Shown in pieces: positions 48,860-61,123 of a stretch of DNA of 64,000 bases. A program made the translations under genes and the position numbers. Under the pieces are notes generated by a model. That model saw only the letters and a program-made list of their open reading frames with translations. It was not told the origin of the DNA and did not search any database. Numbering within the stretch: the stretch's first letter is position 1; each line of letters begins with the position of its first letter. Source of the DNA: Rhopalosiphum padi (Eukaryota > Arthropoda > Insecta > Hemiptera > Aphididae). Where the stretch lies: positions 35,008,652 through 35,072,651 of the forward strand of contig NC_083597.1 of NCBI RefSeq assembly GCF_020882245.1. The letters are read 5' to 3'.

Positions 48860-49122
48860 CAGTGGCGGCTCCAGAGACTTGGTTAGGGGGGGCCTTAGTT
48901 TTAATTTTTCTTATGATTATAGGTTTTTCATTATATACATAATATAGATAGCATAGCACGTACATACCGTCATATCTACATACTTGTACGTGTCTATGAT
49001 ATAGTCGATGGTATAATATGTTTTTAGCTTATAATTTATTTTTCAACAATATACATTTTGTTTAGAAATATAGACCTGGAGGGGCGCGGCCCCTAGGGAC
49101 CCCTCTCTGGAGCCCGCCCCTG
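48860..49122. mobile_element. hAT MITE, 263 bp, exact 8-bp target duplication
   Basis: Begins CAGTGGCGGCTCCAGAGA and ends TCTCTGGAGCCCGCCCCTG. CATGCAAG flanks it exactly (48852-48859 and 49123-49130). The interior is AT-rich, with GC-rich subterminal stretches (GTTAGGGGGGGCC; GGGGCGCGGCCCC). No coding potential. Confidence 0.88.
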
Positions 49123-49608
49123 CATGCAAGCCACTTAAAAACCAGGCGCGAATCCATTTCAAACGAGGCTATCCTAGTATCATTTTTCATCTAAATTATT
49201 AATCAAATTACTTTTTTTTAATTCAACTGCATCTAAATCTGCAGAATTTAAACAAGTACCTATACTATATAGAGAAAGATACTATATCTTTCTTATTAAA
49301 TTATTATTGTATGTATTTCAGTATTTGTATAACAACTTAAAGTTAACATCATTATCCATTATATTAAATAATATGTACGTAATTTCGTCCAAATTTTAAT
49401 TTTAAATACATGCAAAAAAATGGATAATTTACCTATATTCTTAATATTTTTATAAAGATAGAAAAATAAATAATTTGGAATCTTATATTACATTTTTAAG
49501 AATTTCGATTCAATGGATATTTTTTTATTGACATTTATACAAAAAAAAAAAAAAACTAGGTATAAATTAAACTGTCTATAAATACCTATAAATGCCTATA
49601 ATAAGCTT

Positions 49609-50243
49609 AAAAAGAATCAAAATATTTTTAAAATAATACCATGCATATATAAAAAGATAATATAAACATTTGGTGAAAAGTTATCTATAGGATTATTCAT
49701 TTTTGAATTAAAACAATTTAACAAAAATCATTTGTGGAGAAATAGTTGTTTTACGGTTAAATATATAAATATGTAATGTAAAACCTTATATAGTTTGGAT
49801 TTTAAACATACATTTCAAATTTAAATTTAATTTAAATTTTTGGTAAGCACTATATTTTTGTTATAACTAGAAAAACTAATGAGGAATTTTGTATTGATTT
49901 TTTAAATCTTATTTATAAAAACAATTGTTTTATTTTTTTATTTCTTATTACAAAATAATTTGTAGTTTCGAAATTTTGATGCATTTTTCAACATTTTAAA
50001 TTTAGACGCTTATAAAAGAATGTTATAACAATACATTTTTGATAATTTTTAGTTGGTAAATGGACAGTTTTTGAGGAATCTTGTGTTAAATTTTCAAGCT
50101 TTTTATCGGTATTTGTAAAAAAAACTTTAAAATATTGAAAAATTTTAAATGATTATAAACAGTTCAAAAAGAGTCAAAATATTTTAAAAATTACACCATG
50201 TATAAAAAACGCTAACATAAATATTTTGTGAAATTATCAAGTA
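49609..50243. repeat. Imperfect direct repeat about 550 bp apart
   Basis: About 49609-49697 and 50163-50243 share the order AAAAAGARTCAAAATATTT, AAAATWAYACCATG, ATATAAAAA, ATAAAYATTT and GTGAAA. The block between them is also T-rich with partial internal similarity. This may be two units of a degenerate tandem repeat or two copies of a dispersed element. Confidence 0.5.
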
Positions 50244-51143
50244 TTAAATTTATATGTTTATAAATTAAACTAAAAAAAATCGATTTTATCAAAAAACTGG
50301 TTTCCCATTTTTTCTTACTTTTTTATTATTTTCTCGATAATTTTGAAATAAACTGGGAATTTAACCTTTCTTAAGTAGAAACTCGATCCAATTCGCTACT
50401 CAAGTTAAACATTTTGAAGAATTTTTTTGACCATCTACTTATCGTAAATAACAGACATAATAAAAAAAAAATCAACACACACACGCACACACTAATATAA
50501 ATAATAAATAATATATATAAAGTAAAATAAAGTAGTTATTAATAGTGTGTTTGAACATAATACTTGTCTTTAATTAGCAATTACATATACTGTATATATA
50601 TATATAAATAATTTTAGTCCTAGACTGGCTAGACTCCTAGATAGTCAATATGATTCGGGTATTCCTATATATTTGCAGGTTACATTCGAAAACTTCAAAA
50701 CCGTATATAGTTGATTGATTTATATAAAAAAAAAACAAATGAGTTATGCAGCTGTACCTATTTTATTTTAAATTGAGCGATATAGATACTTTTTCCATTA
50801 AATAAATTGAGTGGGAGAATGAGAGATGATCTCATTCGATCGAACATTATTATAAAAATAGTTATACTGATAGTAAACTGGCCACTTCTACATGTCATTT
50901 AACAGTTTTTTCCAGATCAGTACTCTGGGTGGACTCATGATGGCTACAACGTTTTTCAGTTAATAATATTTAGGTACTAATTAAATTATTTTGTAACAAT
51001 CATAATCTATTTAAATAGAAGGCACAGTAACAATAATATACGTAGGTAAGTCAAAATGTTACTATAAATTATATAATTTTAAAGCATAACAATGTATTAA
51101 TATTAATATTTATGTTTTACCTAGAATAAAGAAATCATCAAAA

Positions 51144-54074
51144 ATGAATTTTTCTACATCAGTGACTGAAAAATTTAACGAATTTTATTTATGGTCTTTA
51201 TCAGTATCGGGTAAGTATACTGATACATAATAATATCACTACAGATTAAGCACAGAGTCTTTATTGGTTAAAATACTTTTATAATATTTATATAAATATG
51301 TGTCATCTAGTATATTTAATACAAACGTTTCTTCTTCTTACAGATGATAGAACAAAAGGTTGGTTAATGGTTGATTCTCCAACGCCAACCGTAATCTATA
51401 CAATAATTTATTTCATAATCGTTGGTTTGGGTCCGAGATGTATGAAAAATAGAAAACCATTCAAACTCACTCCCATATTGGTACCATACAACATCCTCAT
51501 GACATTACTAAATTTATATATAGCTATTGAAGTATGCCTATAAAAACTTATAATTGTATTTATTAAATGGATTAGGTACATTACAATTTAAACATTTGAT
51601 TTACAGCTTTTAGTGGCATCTAGTCGTTTACGCTACAGTTATGTGTGTCAACCACTAACATTTATCAACAACAAAGACGAATTAAGGGTAACTTATTCTA
51701 AAAAATAGATACCTATACTTATCGATATATCTTATTATTTAGCTTACCATTTTAAATAATTTCTATTAGATAACTAAATAACTTTAGTTTTTATAACTTA
51801 GGTAACTTATAAAGGTATAGGTATAGAATATACATATGTCATACATAAATAAAAAACTTTAATTAAAACTAACTTAAGATATTCAAATATTAAATATTAT
51901 AATTTTATATATTCATAAAGAATAAATCTATTTTAACCGATCCATTGGTAATTTTTTTTACAAATTTGTAATAAATCTTATACTTTATATTTTTATGTAT
52001 TTTTATAAGCTAAACAATTAAAATTTTAGTGTATCCATTTAAAGAATAATATTATAAAAATATTTTTTTTTAGTTTAATTGTTTGTTGATTTTATATGTA
52101 TAAAATATCAATTTACTTCATTTAATTATTAGTTTTATTGCTATAAAAATCATCTTATTTCGAGTGTTTTGCTTACACAGGTAATAAATAATAATAAATT
52201 ATGTTTTACTCAACAAAAGATAATTGCCATTTTATAATATGTTTTATACTGTAGTTATTGAAAGCTATTTGGTGGTATTACTTTTCAAAACTCCTCGAAT
52301 TTTGTGATACAATTTTCTTCATTCTCCGAAAAAAAGATAAACAGCTCACTTTTTTACACGTCTATCATCATTCGACTATGTTCTCTTTGTGGTGGATTGG
52401 AGTGAAATGGGTGCCTAGTGGCTCAACGTTTTTGCCTGCAATGGTAAACAGTTTTATACATGTACTTATGTATTCGTACTATGCTCTGAGTGCTTTGGGC
52501 CCTAAAATTGAAAAATATTTATGGTGGAAAAAGTACTTAACTATACTTCAATTGGTTAGTAAACGTCACGCGTTATATTTAATTATATATATAAATACAG
52601 TAAAATCCGCTTAATGAGGACACCATAGAGATAACCACTTAATTGGGACAAATATAAGCAGAATCCCAAACAAATGTATTTGTTACATTATACATTAGTT
52701 TATTGGGATGATTACTGCCCGATGTGTCACAATTAAGCGGATTTGACTGTATATAATTTAATTTATGTGTTTTATACTTAATCAACTCATAAATTTTAAA
52801 ATTTAGATTCAATTTACCACTGCGCTATTTTTGGGTGTCCACGGAATTAAATCTGGATGCAAATTTCCCATATGGATGCAATATTTATTAGTGATTTACA
52901 TGATTTCATTTATTGTGCTATTTGGAAACTTTTACGCAAACGCATATGTCCAAAAGGTAAAATCGTTTATATAATTATTATAAAAATTATCTTTATAACC
53001 ATTATACATATACATACAGTATAGCATAAATAGGACGAGGCGTCGTCGTCTCCACTATAGCGTCCCCTATATTACTAGTTAACTAATTTGACTAAGTATA
53101 AATAATTTTTATTATTATTAATATCATTAAATTACAACCTCCAGTGGCGTGGTGAACTTTTTTTACCAATGAGGCCAACAAGATTTGGGACACCCACCAC
53201 CTGTAAAATAAAAACCTCATCACAGGATGGGGGAGGGGGAATTTGTCAAGAATTTTTTTTTATTATTCACATACCTTTCTCTCTGCTATTTTCTAACCAA
53301 TTTTAATTAAAATTTACACATTTATTACGGTGCAAACTGCTCAATGACGAAATACACTCGAAACGTATATATTAGCTATATATGGCTCGGTTAAATATTA
53401 TTGAAAATCTTATTACCCAGGCATGGGACTTATATAGTTATATAGCACATAAAATCTTTAAAATAAGCTTAAAAAACATTAATATAAGCACTCAAATAAG
53501 TATTTAAAACTTAAATTTGAGCAAAATTATTTAACAAAAAAAAACTTTATTTTTACATGATAAAGTAGGTATTAGACATAATTTATAACTGTGTTAAAAA
53601 TAATATAATTAAAGACTACAAAAAATATTGAAACAAAATGATAAGGAAAACTAAAAGTCTAAAAAATCAAAAAAAAATAAAAATAAATCTTTATATTATA
53701 AAAAAATCAAACTTCACTTTTGCCGAGATTTTCCGATGGATTTTCTGAAAAAAAAACATAAAAAGTAGAAAAATTGGTCAAAAAAGCTAAATAATCAGAA
53801 AAACTGTAAATAAACATATTTTTTAAAAAATCTTTGAAAAAAGCAAAAAAAGCACTTTTAAATTGCATAATTGAACTTTTTAACATGGTATACACATAAA
53901 AATAAGCAAACGCTATTAAGTCCCGAGCACTGCTTTTATTATTATTTATTATTCATTTCATTGCTAATAATAATTATTAAATATTTGTTATAGGATACTA
54001 CAAATAAGTCCAACATCTATAGAAATTACAAGTATACGAAAAATGTGACATGTAAATCAACAAAAAATAATTGA
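51144..54074 (+). CDS. ELOVL fatty-acid elongase, copy A
   Basis: Six exons (51144-51210, 51344-51531, 51607-51687, 52255-52554, 52807-52956, 53994-54074) encode 288 residues. ELOVL hallmarks are present: DDRTKGWLMVDSP, GPRCMKNRKPF, WWYYFSKLLEFCDTIFFILR followed by KKDKQLTFLHVYHH (the HxxHH active-site box, with the preceding KKD), NSFIHVLMYSYYAL and QLIQFTTALFL. The enzyme condenses malonyl-CoA with long-chain acyl-CoA in the ER membrane, the first step of chain elongation. In insects many copies feed cuticular hydrocarbon and wax synthesis; the substrate range cannot be read here. The start is the first ATG in exon 1. Intron 4 carries a pogo-like MITE and intron 5 another element. It precedes the related copy B in tandem. 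Confidence 0.92.
52598..52749. mobile_element. pogo/Tigger-like MITE, 152 bp, TA duplication
   Basis: The left end CAGTAAAATCCGCTTAAT and right end ATTAAGCGGATTTGACTG are inverted copies flanked by TA on both sides (52596-52597 and 52750-52751). This matches pogo/Tigger-type non-autonomous elements of the Tc1/mariner superfamily. It lies in intron 4 of ELOVL copy A, 43 bp after the donor. Confidence 0.82.
53418..53932. mobile_element. Probable hAT-like non-autonomous element in ELOVL intron 5
   Basis: The left end CAGGCATGGGACTTATATAG and the right end, in reverse complement CAGTGCTCGGGACTTAATAG, match at most positions. The flanking octamers TTATTACC and CTTTTATT agree poorly, so the target duplication is unproven. 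The interior is AT-rich and its 62-codon antisense frame is not taken as a gene. A further repeat-like patch (CAGTGGCGTGGTGAAC, then GGGGGAGGGGG) lies just before it at about 53150-53245. Confidence 0.5.
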
Positions 54075-56318
54075 TTTTTTTATAATATTTTTCTTTATAT
54101 TATTATTATTACAAACAAAGTATATAAGAACTGAAAACAATTTGTATTATTTATTTTAAGATCATTTGTTTTGGATTTTTTCAGCCTTGACTATTGTATT
54201 AACATCAAACAAAATTTGAGCATAAAATGTATAAGCTACTTGGCTACATGTATTATGTATATAGACATCGTATACATTTGCCGACTAAGTAAATTTGTAG
54301 CATGTTTCTATAAAATTATAAACACTTTTCTCCATTGACATGTATACTTCTTTTATTCGTATACACGATTATTTAAATGAACTATATATTTTTTTGAAAT
54401 AATTCAATACTAATTAGACATACAAATAACATACTTTATGGTTATATATATTTTAGACAATTTTAGTACCTACCTATTATATATTATATGATCTATGATG
54501 AATAACACATCATATTTCTTTAAACTAAAACGGTCATTTAAATGAAATATTAATTTGTAATTAATGAGTTCAATTTAATTATAAATAATAATAAATAAAT
54601 AGGAACATTTGAATATATATAGAATATAATCTAAATTTAAATATTCCTTTTAACAAGGCTTAAATTTATTTGTATATTTACTTATATTTATTAATATTTT
54701 AATATTTTAATTTTAAGGCTGCGATAACCAATAAGTAATAAATGTTGTTAGAATATAAATAAGTTAATAAGTGCATAAAATATAAAGAATTTTATTGCCA
54801 TTATGTTGTGAAATATGTAATAAATAATTATCCTATTATAATAAATATAGTAACAATTGTGTACTACGGTTAAAAGTGTTTAAACTGTGTCGAACACGCT
54901 ATTATAATATCATATTAGTATTTATTTATATAACTGTTGAGCAAAACATTTCGGTTCAATGGAAAATATTTAACTTTAAATATCTGATATTACCAATAAT
55001 TTGCATTTGAAATAAATACGAAAGCTTCGAAACTAGTAAAATTATAATATCAGGTAATTAATATATTTTTTTTTAGTAGGTAGGTAAAATAACTGGTAGA
55101 AGGTACACGTATTAGATTCTAATCTCTGATATTTATTAATTATTTATACAAAATAATTATTATATAGTTTTTATAGAAGCTAATTAATTAAAAAATCATA
55201 CTTATTATTTATTTTTATTTTTATTGAAAATCACAATTAAATGAGATTGCTATCGAAGAATCCAACATCACATAATATCATCCAAAACGAAATATGGATT
55301 TTCAATTCCATTTATTAACATAAATCTAAAAATGACCACAGTTTTATGTTAATGCGGAATAATGGAATACCATTTTTTTATTTTTAAAAACGTTTATCAA
55401 CCCCTTTTAGTTTCTTGTAGAATTTAGCGTTCTCAACTCAAAGTTTAAATTAGATATAGTAAAAATTTTAATTTTTAAACTTTTATTTTGCACTTTTTTA
55501 ATTTTTGAGTTATTTTTTGACTTAATTATAACTTATTCTTTGTGATTACTTTTTTTCGATATTTATAAAAAATGTTCATCAGTTATAATTTTTACACACA
55601 TTTCGTGATTTTTATTAACTACCTAATTAAACATTTAGTTTTTTATTTTCAATAAAAATAATTTATTTTTTTACTTTTTACTTTTTACATTTTTAATTGA
55701 AATATTGTTTTTAGTGTTTTTAGTGTATTTTTAAGATTGGATATTCATTTTTAAGGGTTTTTAGTACATTAAATATTAAATTCACAACCCCATTATTAAT
55801 CAAATTTTTCTTTTAACATATGCACACGCGACTTACCCTCCTAATATCCAACATGTTACAACCCGTTGTGGTTAATAACAAAGTATATATTATAATATTA
55901 GATTATACTTATAATGCACAGTAAGTCTTGCAGTAGCTGAGCATGCGCAATAGTTTTTTGAACATTGATCTTCTCTCGTTCGCCGGTAGGTATTGCGGTC
56001 GGCGTCGGAATGTTTTTAATAATACGTTTTAGTACGCACGCCACTTAACAATAATATACACATCGTTTTACTAATACAACTTACGCGTTTCCGTTCAAGT
56101 TTAAAAATCAAGAATAAATTTGGTTTGGACTTCAAACTATTATAATTATTATATCGTTTAACGTCATCATAAGAGCTCCTTTTTGTACTCCTTTACAAAA
56201 ACCATTCGTTTTTTTTTATTTATTTCTTGCAGTTATATTATTAAAACAAAAACGACGAATTATAACATAAATCTTAAACGTTTCATAAACATTGAAATAC
56301 AATATAATACAGACTACA
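54075..56318. other. Interval between the two ELOVL genes
   Basis: Mostly AT-rich filler with poly-T tracts. About 55920-56110 is less AT-rich with several CpGs (TTCGCCGGTAGGTATTGCGG region) and lies just upstream of copy B, so it is a likely promoter. No coding sequence was seen. Confidence 0.5.
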
Positions 56319-59300
56319 ATGTACACTGCACAAAACGAGTAAGTTTTTAATACCTAGAATTATGTTATTAAGTATATATTAGATATTTAAAACGTTACAT
56401 AACTATAGGTAAATAATTTGTAACAGTATTTTTATATTATCTATGTATTTTTCTAAAATCAAAATTTTTTATTAATATTAGATGTATAAGCGACCGGTAT
56501 TTTATTACGTAAAAGGTATAATATAGTGTGTGCCTATAGTTAAATTGTATTCATATACAGAATACATCTTAGTCATTATACACATAGCTTTTTTAATGAA
56601 AGCGAATTTAAAAAAATTGAAAATTCATCGTTGCTTTATCATTAATGAGAAAAAATTAATTAATTCGATTACTTGAACCCCAAAGCTTTAAAGGGAAGCC
56701 ACAGTCGCATGTGTTGTTTCAACTTGTTAACAAATAACATGGCAAATTTACATACTCAGAAGAATTCGTTTTACTTTAATACTCTATTATTATTAATATT
56801 AGAGTAAATCATCAAATTTAATAGTGTGTATTTTCTTGATATTTTAATTTTTTAATAATCAAACAGACGGAGACAACACGTCATGTGGATACAATATATT
56901 TTTTTAAACTCATAAGTGTTATTAATTGTTACATATTACATGCATGGCGATAAAATGCCTATACAGAACGCCGTTGAATACTCATTTTATAATAAATTAT
57001 AATTTATAAGTATACATACTATATTACTATACTTATAGGGGGTGGAGGAAATTAAGAACATAAACCCTACCTTGATAATTATACAATAATATAAAAACTA
57101 CATATTAATTTTCAGGTATTCTAAATCGTTTTTATTAATAATTTATTATTAATTAACATTTTTTTAGAGAATTTACAGTATTCCGTCTAGATTATAACTT
57201 ATCAACATTATTTGAACAAGTGGAACATTTTAATCAATGGACTGAATCACTGAGTGGTAAGTATGATTATGATTATATTTGTGATATTATTATTTTAGAT
57301 TTGTGTTCATGTGTATTTTATTTTTATTATAGATACTAGAACAAGAGGGTGGTGGATGGTAAATTCAGTTTTTACTACATTTACCATAACCCTTTGTTAT
57401 CTTTTAATAGTATGGCTAACTCCACGGTACATGAAAAATCACACAGCATACAGTTTAAAAAATATTCTAATAATGTACAATATTATGATGATAATATCAA
57501 ATTTATTTATAATAATAGAAGTAATAAAAATATTACTTCATGTTTGTAATTAGTATCTAAAATCTTATTTAAATATATTTCAGTTGATATTGATGACTAC
57601 TAAATTAAACTATAGTTGGACATGTCAGCCGATAACCTACGTCAATGCAGAAGCTGAACTTAGGGTAAATTATAATGATGATAATTATTAATTTCACATT
57701 TCAAATAGAACAGATAAAAATAATTTTTCTTTTTTATAACACTATGTACAAAAATTATGAAGTGGATATTAAGTTAAATTTTACAGTGGTATATTGATAT
57801 TGGTTACAATCAACAAATAAAAAAGTACATTTATCAATATGAAAAATACAAATATATATATTTATCTAATAAAATATTTAACTTGAAATGTACTCAATTC
57901 AAGTTAATACTAAATTATATCAATTGATGAGATATTTTAATTTAATATATTTATTCCAGATAGCAACAGCAGTATGGTTATATTATATAATTAAATTTTT
58001 TGAACTATTGGATACTATATTTTTGATGCTTCGGAAAAAAGATAATCAATTGTCATTTCTTCACGTTTACCATCATTCAACAATGTTCATATTCTCATGG
58101 ATGGGTACAAAATATGTACCAGGCGGCTCAGCATTTTTACCGATATTAATTAACAGCGCTGTACATGTTATAATGTATTTTTACTATACTTTAGCTGCAA
58201 TACAATGCTCGAAAATCATTAAATACAAAAAATATGTTACAACCATTCAATTGGTAAAAATAATCATTATTTAAATATAGCTATATCAGATATATATAAT
58301 ATATATTAGTTATTAGTTTATTACTTATTAGCTATAATTATTATTAATGAATATTAATGAAATAGGTACTAAGGTGTTATTAAAATTAATATATTACTCC
58401 ATAATTTTTATAGAAGTTAGAATACTACTTTTAAACACTTATTTAACAATGTGTATTTAGAAATGTTGACAATATTTAAATATTTCACATGTATTTGAGT
58501 TTTGAATATGACCAATTAATGGTTTAGCAATGCAAAATGTATCTATATAATAAGAAGATTGTATTCTAATAACTTCAATAAAAAGCAACATAAAAGCATT
58601 ATTTATTCAATAAATTAAATAAAACTGACTTCGATTAAGATTTTTTCTATAAAAAAAATTTATTTCGTAATAATTTTTAATGAAAATAATGATAAAATAT
58701 TATGTTGCTCTGGTATGAATGAATAAAAGTTCTAGTGGTAAATATTGATACCTACTCTTATTTCAACTTTTCAGTAAAAAAAAATAAAAATGGTTTTTAA
58801 ATAATTAGTTTTGTTGTATTTTAAATTGTTCATATTTTATTTATATAAGTGATATAATTTTAACTATTATAGCTGCTCAAAGTTGATTACCAATTTACAA
58901 TGCTTTTGTTAAATAATTGTATAAAATTAAGTACCTGCACACAAATTATTAATACTTTTTTTACATTACATAATATAAAATATAGGTATATTAGATACAA
59001 TTATGTTATATTTTTAATGATGTAAGTATTATGGTGGCCATTACTTATTTACTTTCACCCTTATTTATTTTTTAGTCTTTATAATTTTATTTTAATCATT
59101 TTGTTTTTAGGCTCAGTTTTCATTTGCTCTACCATTAGGCATAAATGCCATTCACAGTGGGTGTAATTGGCCATTATGGATGAAATATTTATTTGTCTTT
59201 TACATTATTACAATGTTGGTTTTATTTGGAGACTTTTATAAGAAAAACTATATTAAAAAAGTATGTAATATAATTATATGATCATTTATTTAAATAATTT

Positions 59301-59829
59301 ATATTTGAGAATCATTAAAGCATTAAGAGAATGTTTCTACTACATGATGTTATCTTTTTATGTATAACATGAGAAATTATAAGTAAAAAGAATCTGTATC
59401 ATTCTGATATTTTAAATATTAGAGTGAATTGATCTATTAATAATTTTAAAGGTAAGAATATTATCTAGAGCACTTCAATAGATTTTTTTAAATATTTTAT
59501 TGTTTAAACAAGAATTTTAAAATTGTAAATTGTTTTTAAAACTTAAAATTCTAATAACTTGCTTCAAAATTAAAACGTCAATCTAGCTAGATGCCTTAGA
59601 TAATATTCTTAGTATAAAGTTTGATAATAGGTCAATTCACTATAATATTAAAAATGACCAAGTTGTATGGATTCTTCTTAACGTACAATTATCCATGGTA
59701 TGTGTTAGTAAGAAAGAGACAACACGTGTGGATAAAACATCCTCTTAATACAAAATATTTTGATAAAAACATAATTTACAGGTAAGCAAACATGAAAATG
59801 AAGTTGGACAATGTTTAAAGAAATTGTGA
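56319..59829 (+). CDS. ELOVL fatty-acid elongase, copy B
   Basis: Seven exons (56319-56338, 57168-57256, 57333-57520, 57584-57664, 57960-58253, 59111-59260, 59782-59829) encode 289 residues. Key motifs are DTRTRGWWMV, TPRYMKNHTAY, YYIIKFFELLDTIFLMLRKK, FLHVYHH (HxxHH box), GGSAFLPILINSAVHVIMYF and AQFSFALPLGINAIHSGC. Exons 3, 4 and 6 have exactly the lengths of copy A exons 2, 3 and 5 (188, 81, 150 nt), and exon 5 is 294 nt against 300, so the two are tandem duplicates. Copy B has an extra 20-nt first coding exon and a longer N-terminus. The C-terminus ends CLKKL instead of STKNN. A poly-A signal lies at 59891-59896. Function as for copy A; substrate preference is unknown. Confidence 0.92.
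59415..59649. repeat. Inverted-repeat element in ELOVL copy B intron 6
   Basis: The arms AATATTAGAGTGAATTGATC and its inverse GGTCAATTCACTATAATATT continue for roughly 55-60 bp each, with a shared AAGAATATTATCTA block. The loop is AT-rich. The terminal AATATTAGAGT recurs in the repeat family at 24629 and near 56801, and the neighbouring AGAGACAACACG block (59717) belongs to that family too. Confidence 0.65.
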
Positions 59830-61123
59830 TAATTTAAATTAAAACATTCAATTTAGATAAGTAATTTTTTTTATATAAAGTAATGTATAAAATAAAGAAT
59901 TAGAGGTGACATTACAATAATTTAATACTTATGTGTAACAACTATTTTTCAATCATGTGATATTTAAATATTTTTGTAGTTGAAATTTGAATTTTATCTA
60001 TAGTACTATTTAAACTAGACACTAGATAGTACTGAATTATAAAGAAAAATTTTTCGCGTAATTTTGTTTTGTTCTTCCATACGTAAACATTTCTCTATTG
60101 TAATAATTATAATATTTTATTATTTACTAGTTATTTGATTTTATTAAATTATTTCAAGTGCTTATAGTTTTTATTGTGTAAAATATAATTTTTTTTTTTA
60201 AATATGTTATTAGGTTGATAGAGTATAATATTATTTTGCACTTAATTATATATTTTGTAACTACTTTTAATTATTCACTTTGTTATTAGGTATCTAACAA
60301 ATGACAATAAAATTGTTGTAAAATATCTAATGTATTGGTTTTTTATTTTAAATTAGTTTTTTCATTCATGGTTTTATCTCATCATAAAATGTTAATATAA
60401 TTACTGTATACACTCCATTAAAGTTATGAACCTTGTGTACTCCGTGGTAGCCGTTGACCATGCAACACTGATCTGTTATCCTTAACAAATTTTAATAACT
60501 GTAAACCTGTTGTATTAAGAATCTGTGCCCCTTGCCTAGTCAGCTATAGGGTACATTTCTTCACTAAATTAAGTAGATAAATATAAATCAAATAATTAAA
60601 GTTGTATAAATTAAATTATTAAAAATGAAGTATTATAAACTAAAATACTAATTTTGATAAAATGAACTCATGACTATAAAGAGACCATCTTTATTCTTCA
60701 TGCTCATGACATACTGTTATTAAAATAATTAAACCTAGAAATTTAATCAAATATTAATTTCTTAATTAGATGGTGCTGCAGAATAATTTCCCTAAATGTG
60801 AATCTTTAGGTTATTTATTAATTCAATAAAAATATATCATCATAACACTCGCTGGTAGTTTATTTAGTTTAAATTGTAAATAAGAACAATATATTATTTC
60901 TAAAAAAAAACACTTTATTAATAAAAATATTATAATGATAGGTAATTAGGCATATCGTACATCAAAAAATTAATTTTGTATATCCAATATCTATGTCTTC
61001 CATATAATTGAATCAATTATTAGGAAAAACATTGTATACTAATGGCTTAAATCCACTAATTTATACATATTAGAATAATTATAAATTAATTTAATCTGGG
61101 AATTATTATTAATGTGCAGTTAT
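59830..61123. other. ELOVL B/COP9 subunit 7 3' interval
   Basis: Between convergent genes. It holds the ELOVL copy B poly-A signal, a TA-rich stretch and, around 60425-60560, a less AT-rich patch with no open frame of note. No gene recognised. Confidence 0.55.

Larger units (their letters stand above)
45408..51143. other. 5.7-kb intergenic region rich in repeats
   Basis: No host gene was recognised. It contains a 30-bp palindrome, a 14-base G run, a foldback element, a Jockey relic, a short tandem duplication, a hAT MITE and an imperfect long direct repeat, each listed separately. Around 46920-47110 there is another dispersed-repeat-like patch (GGGGATAGCAAAGCCCCCC and GGGGGTGCACGTTCCCC). The rest is AT-rich. 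The ELOVL promoter presumably lies near 50900-51140. Confidence 0.6.

Noticed and set aside
53418..53932. Firm hAT assignment for the element in ELOVL intron 5
   Set aside because: The termini match well but the flanking octamers do not, so it is listed only as probable.
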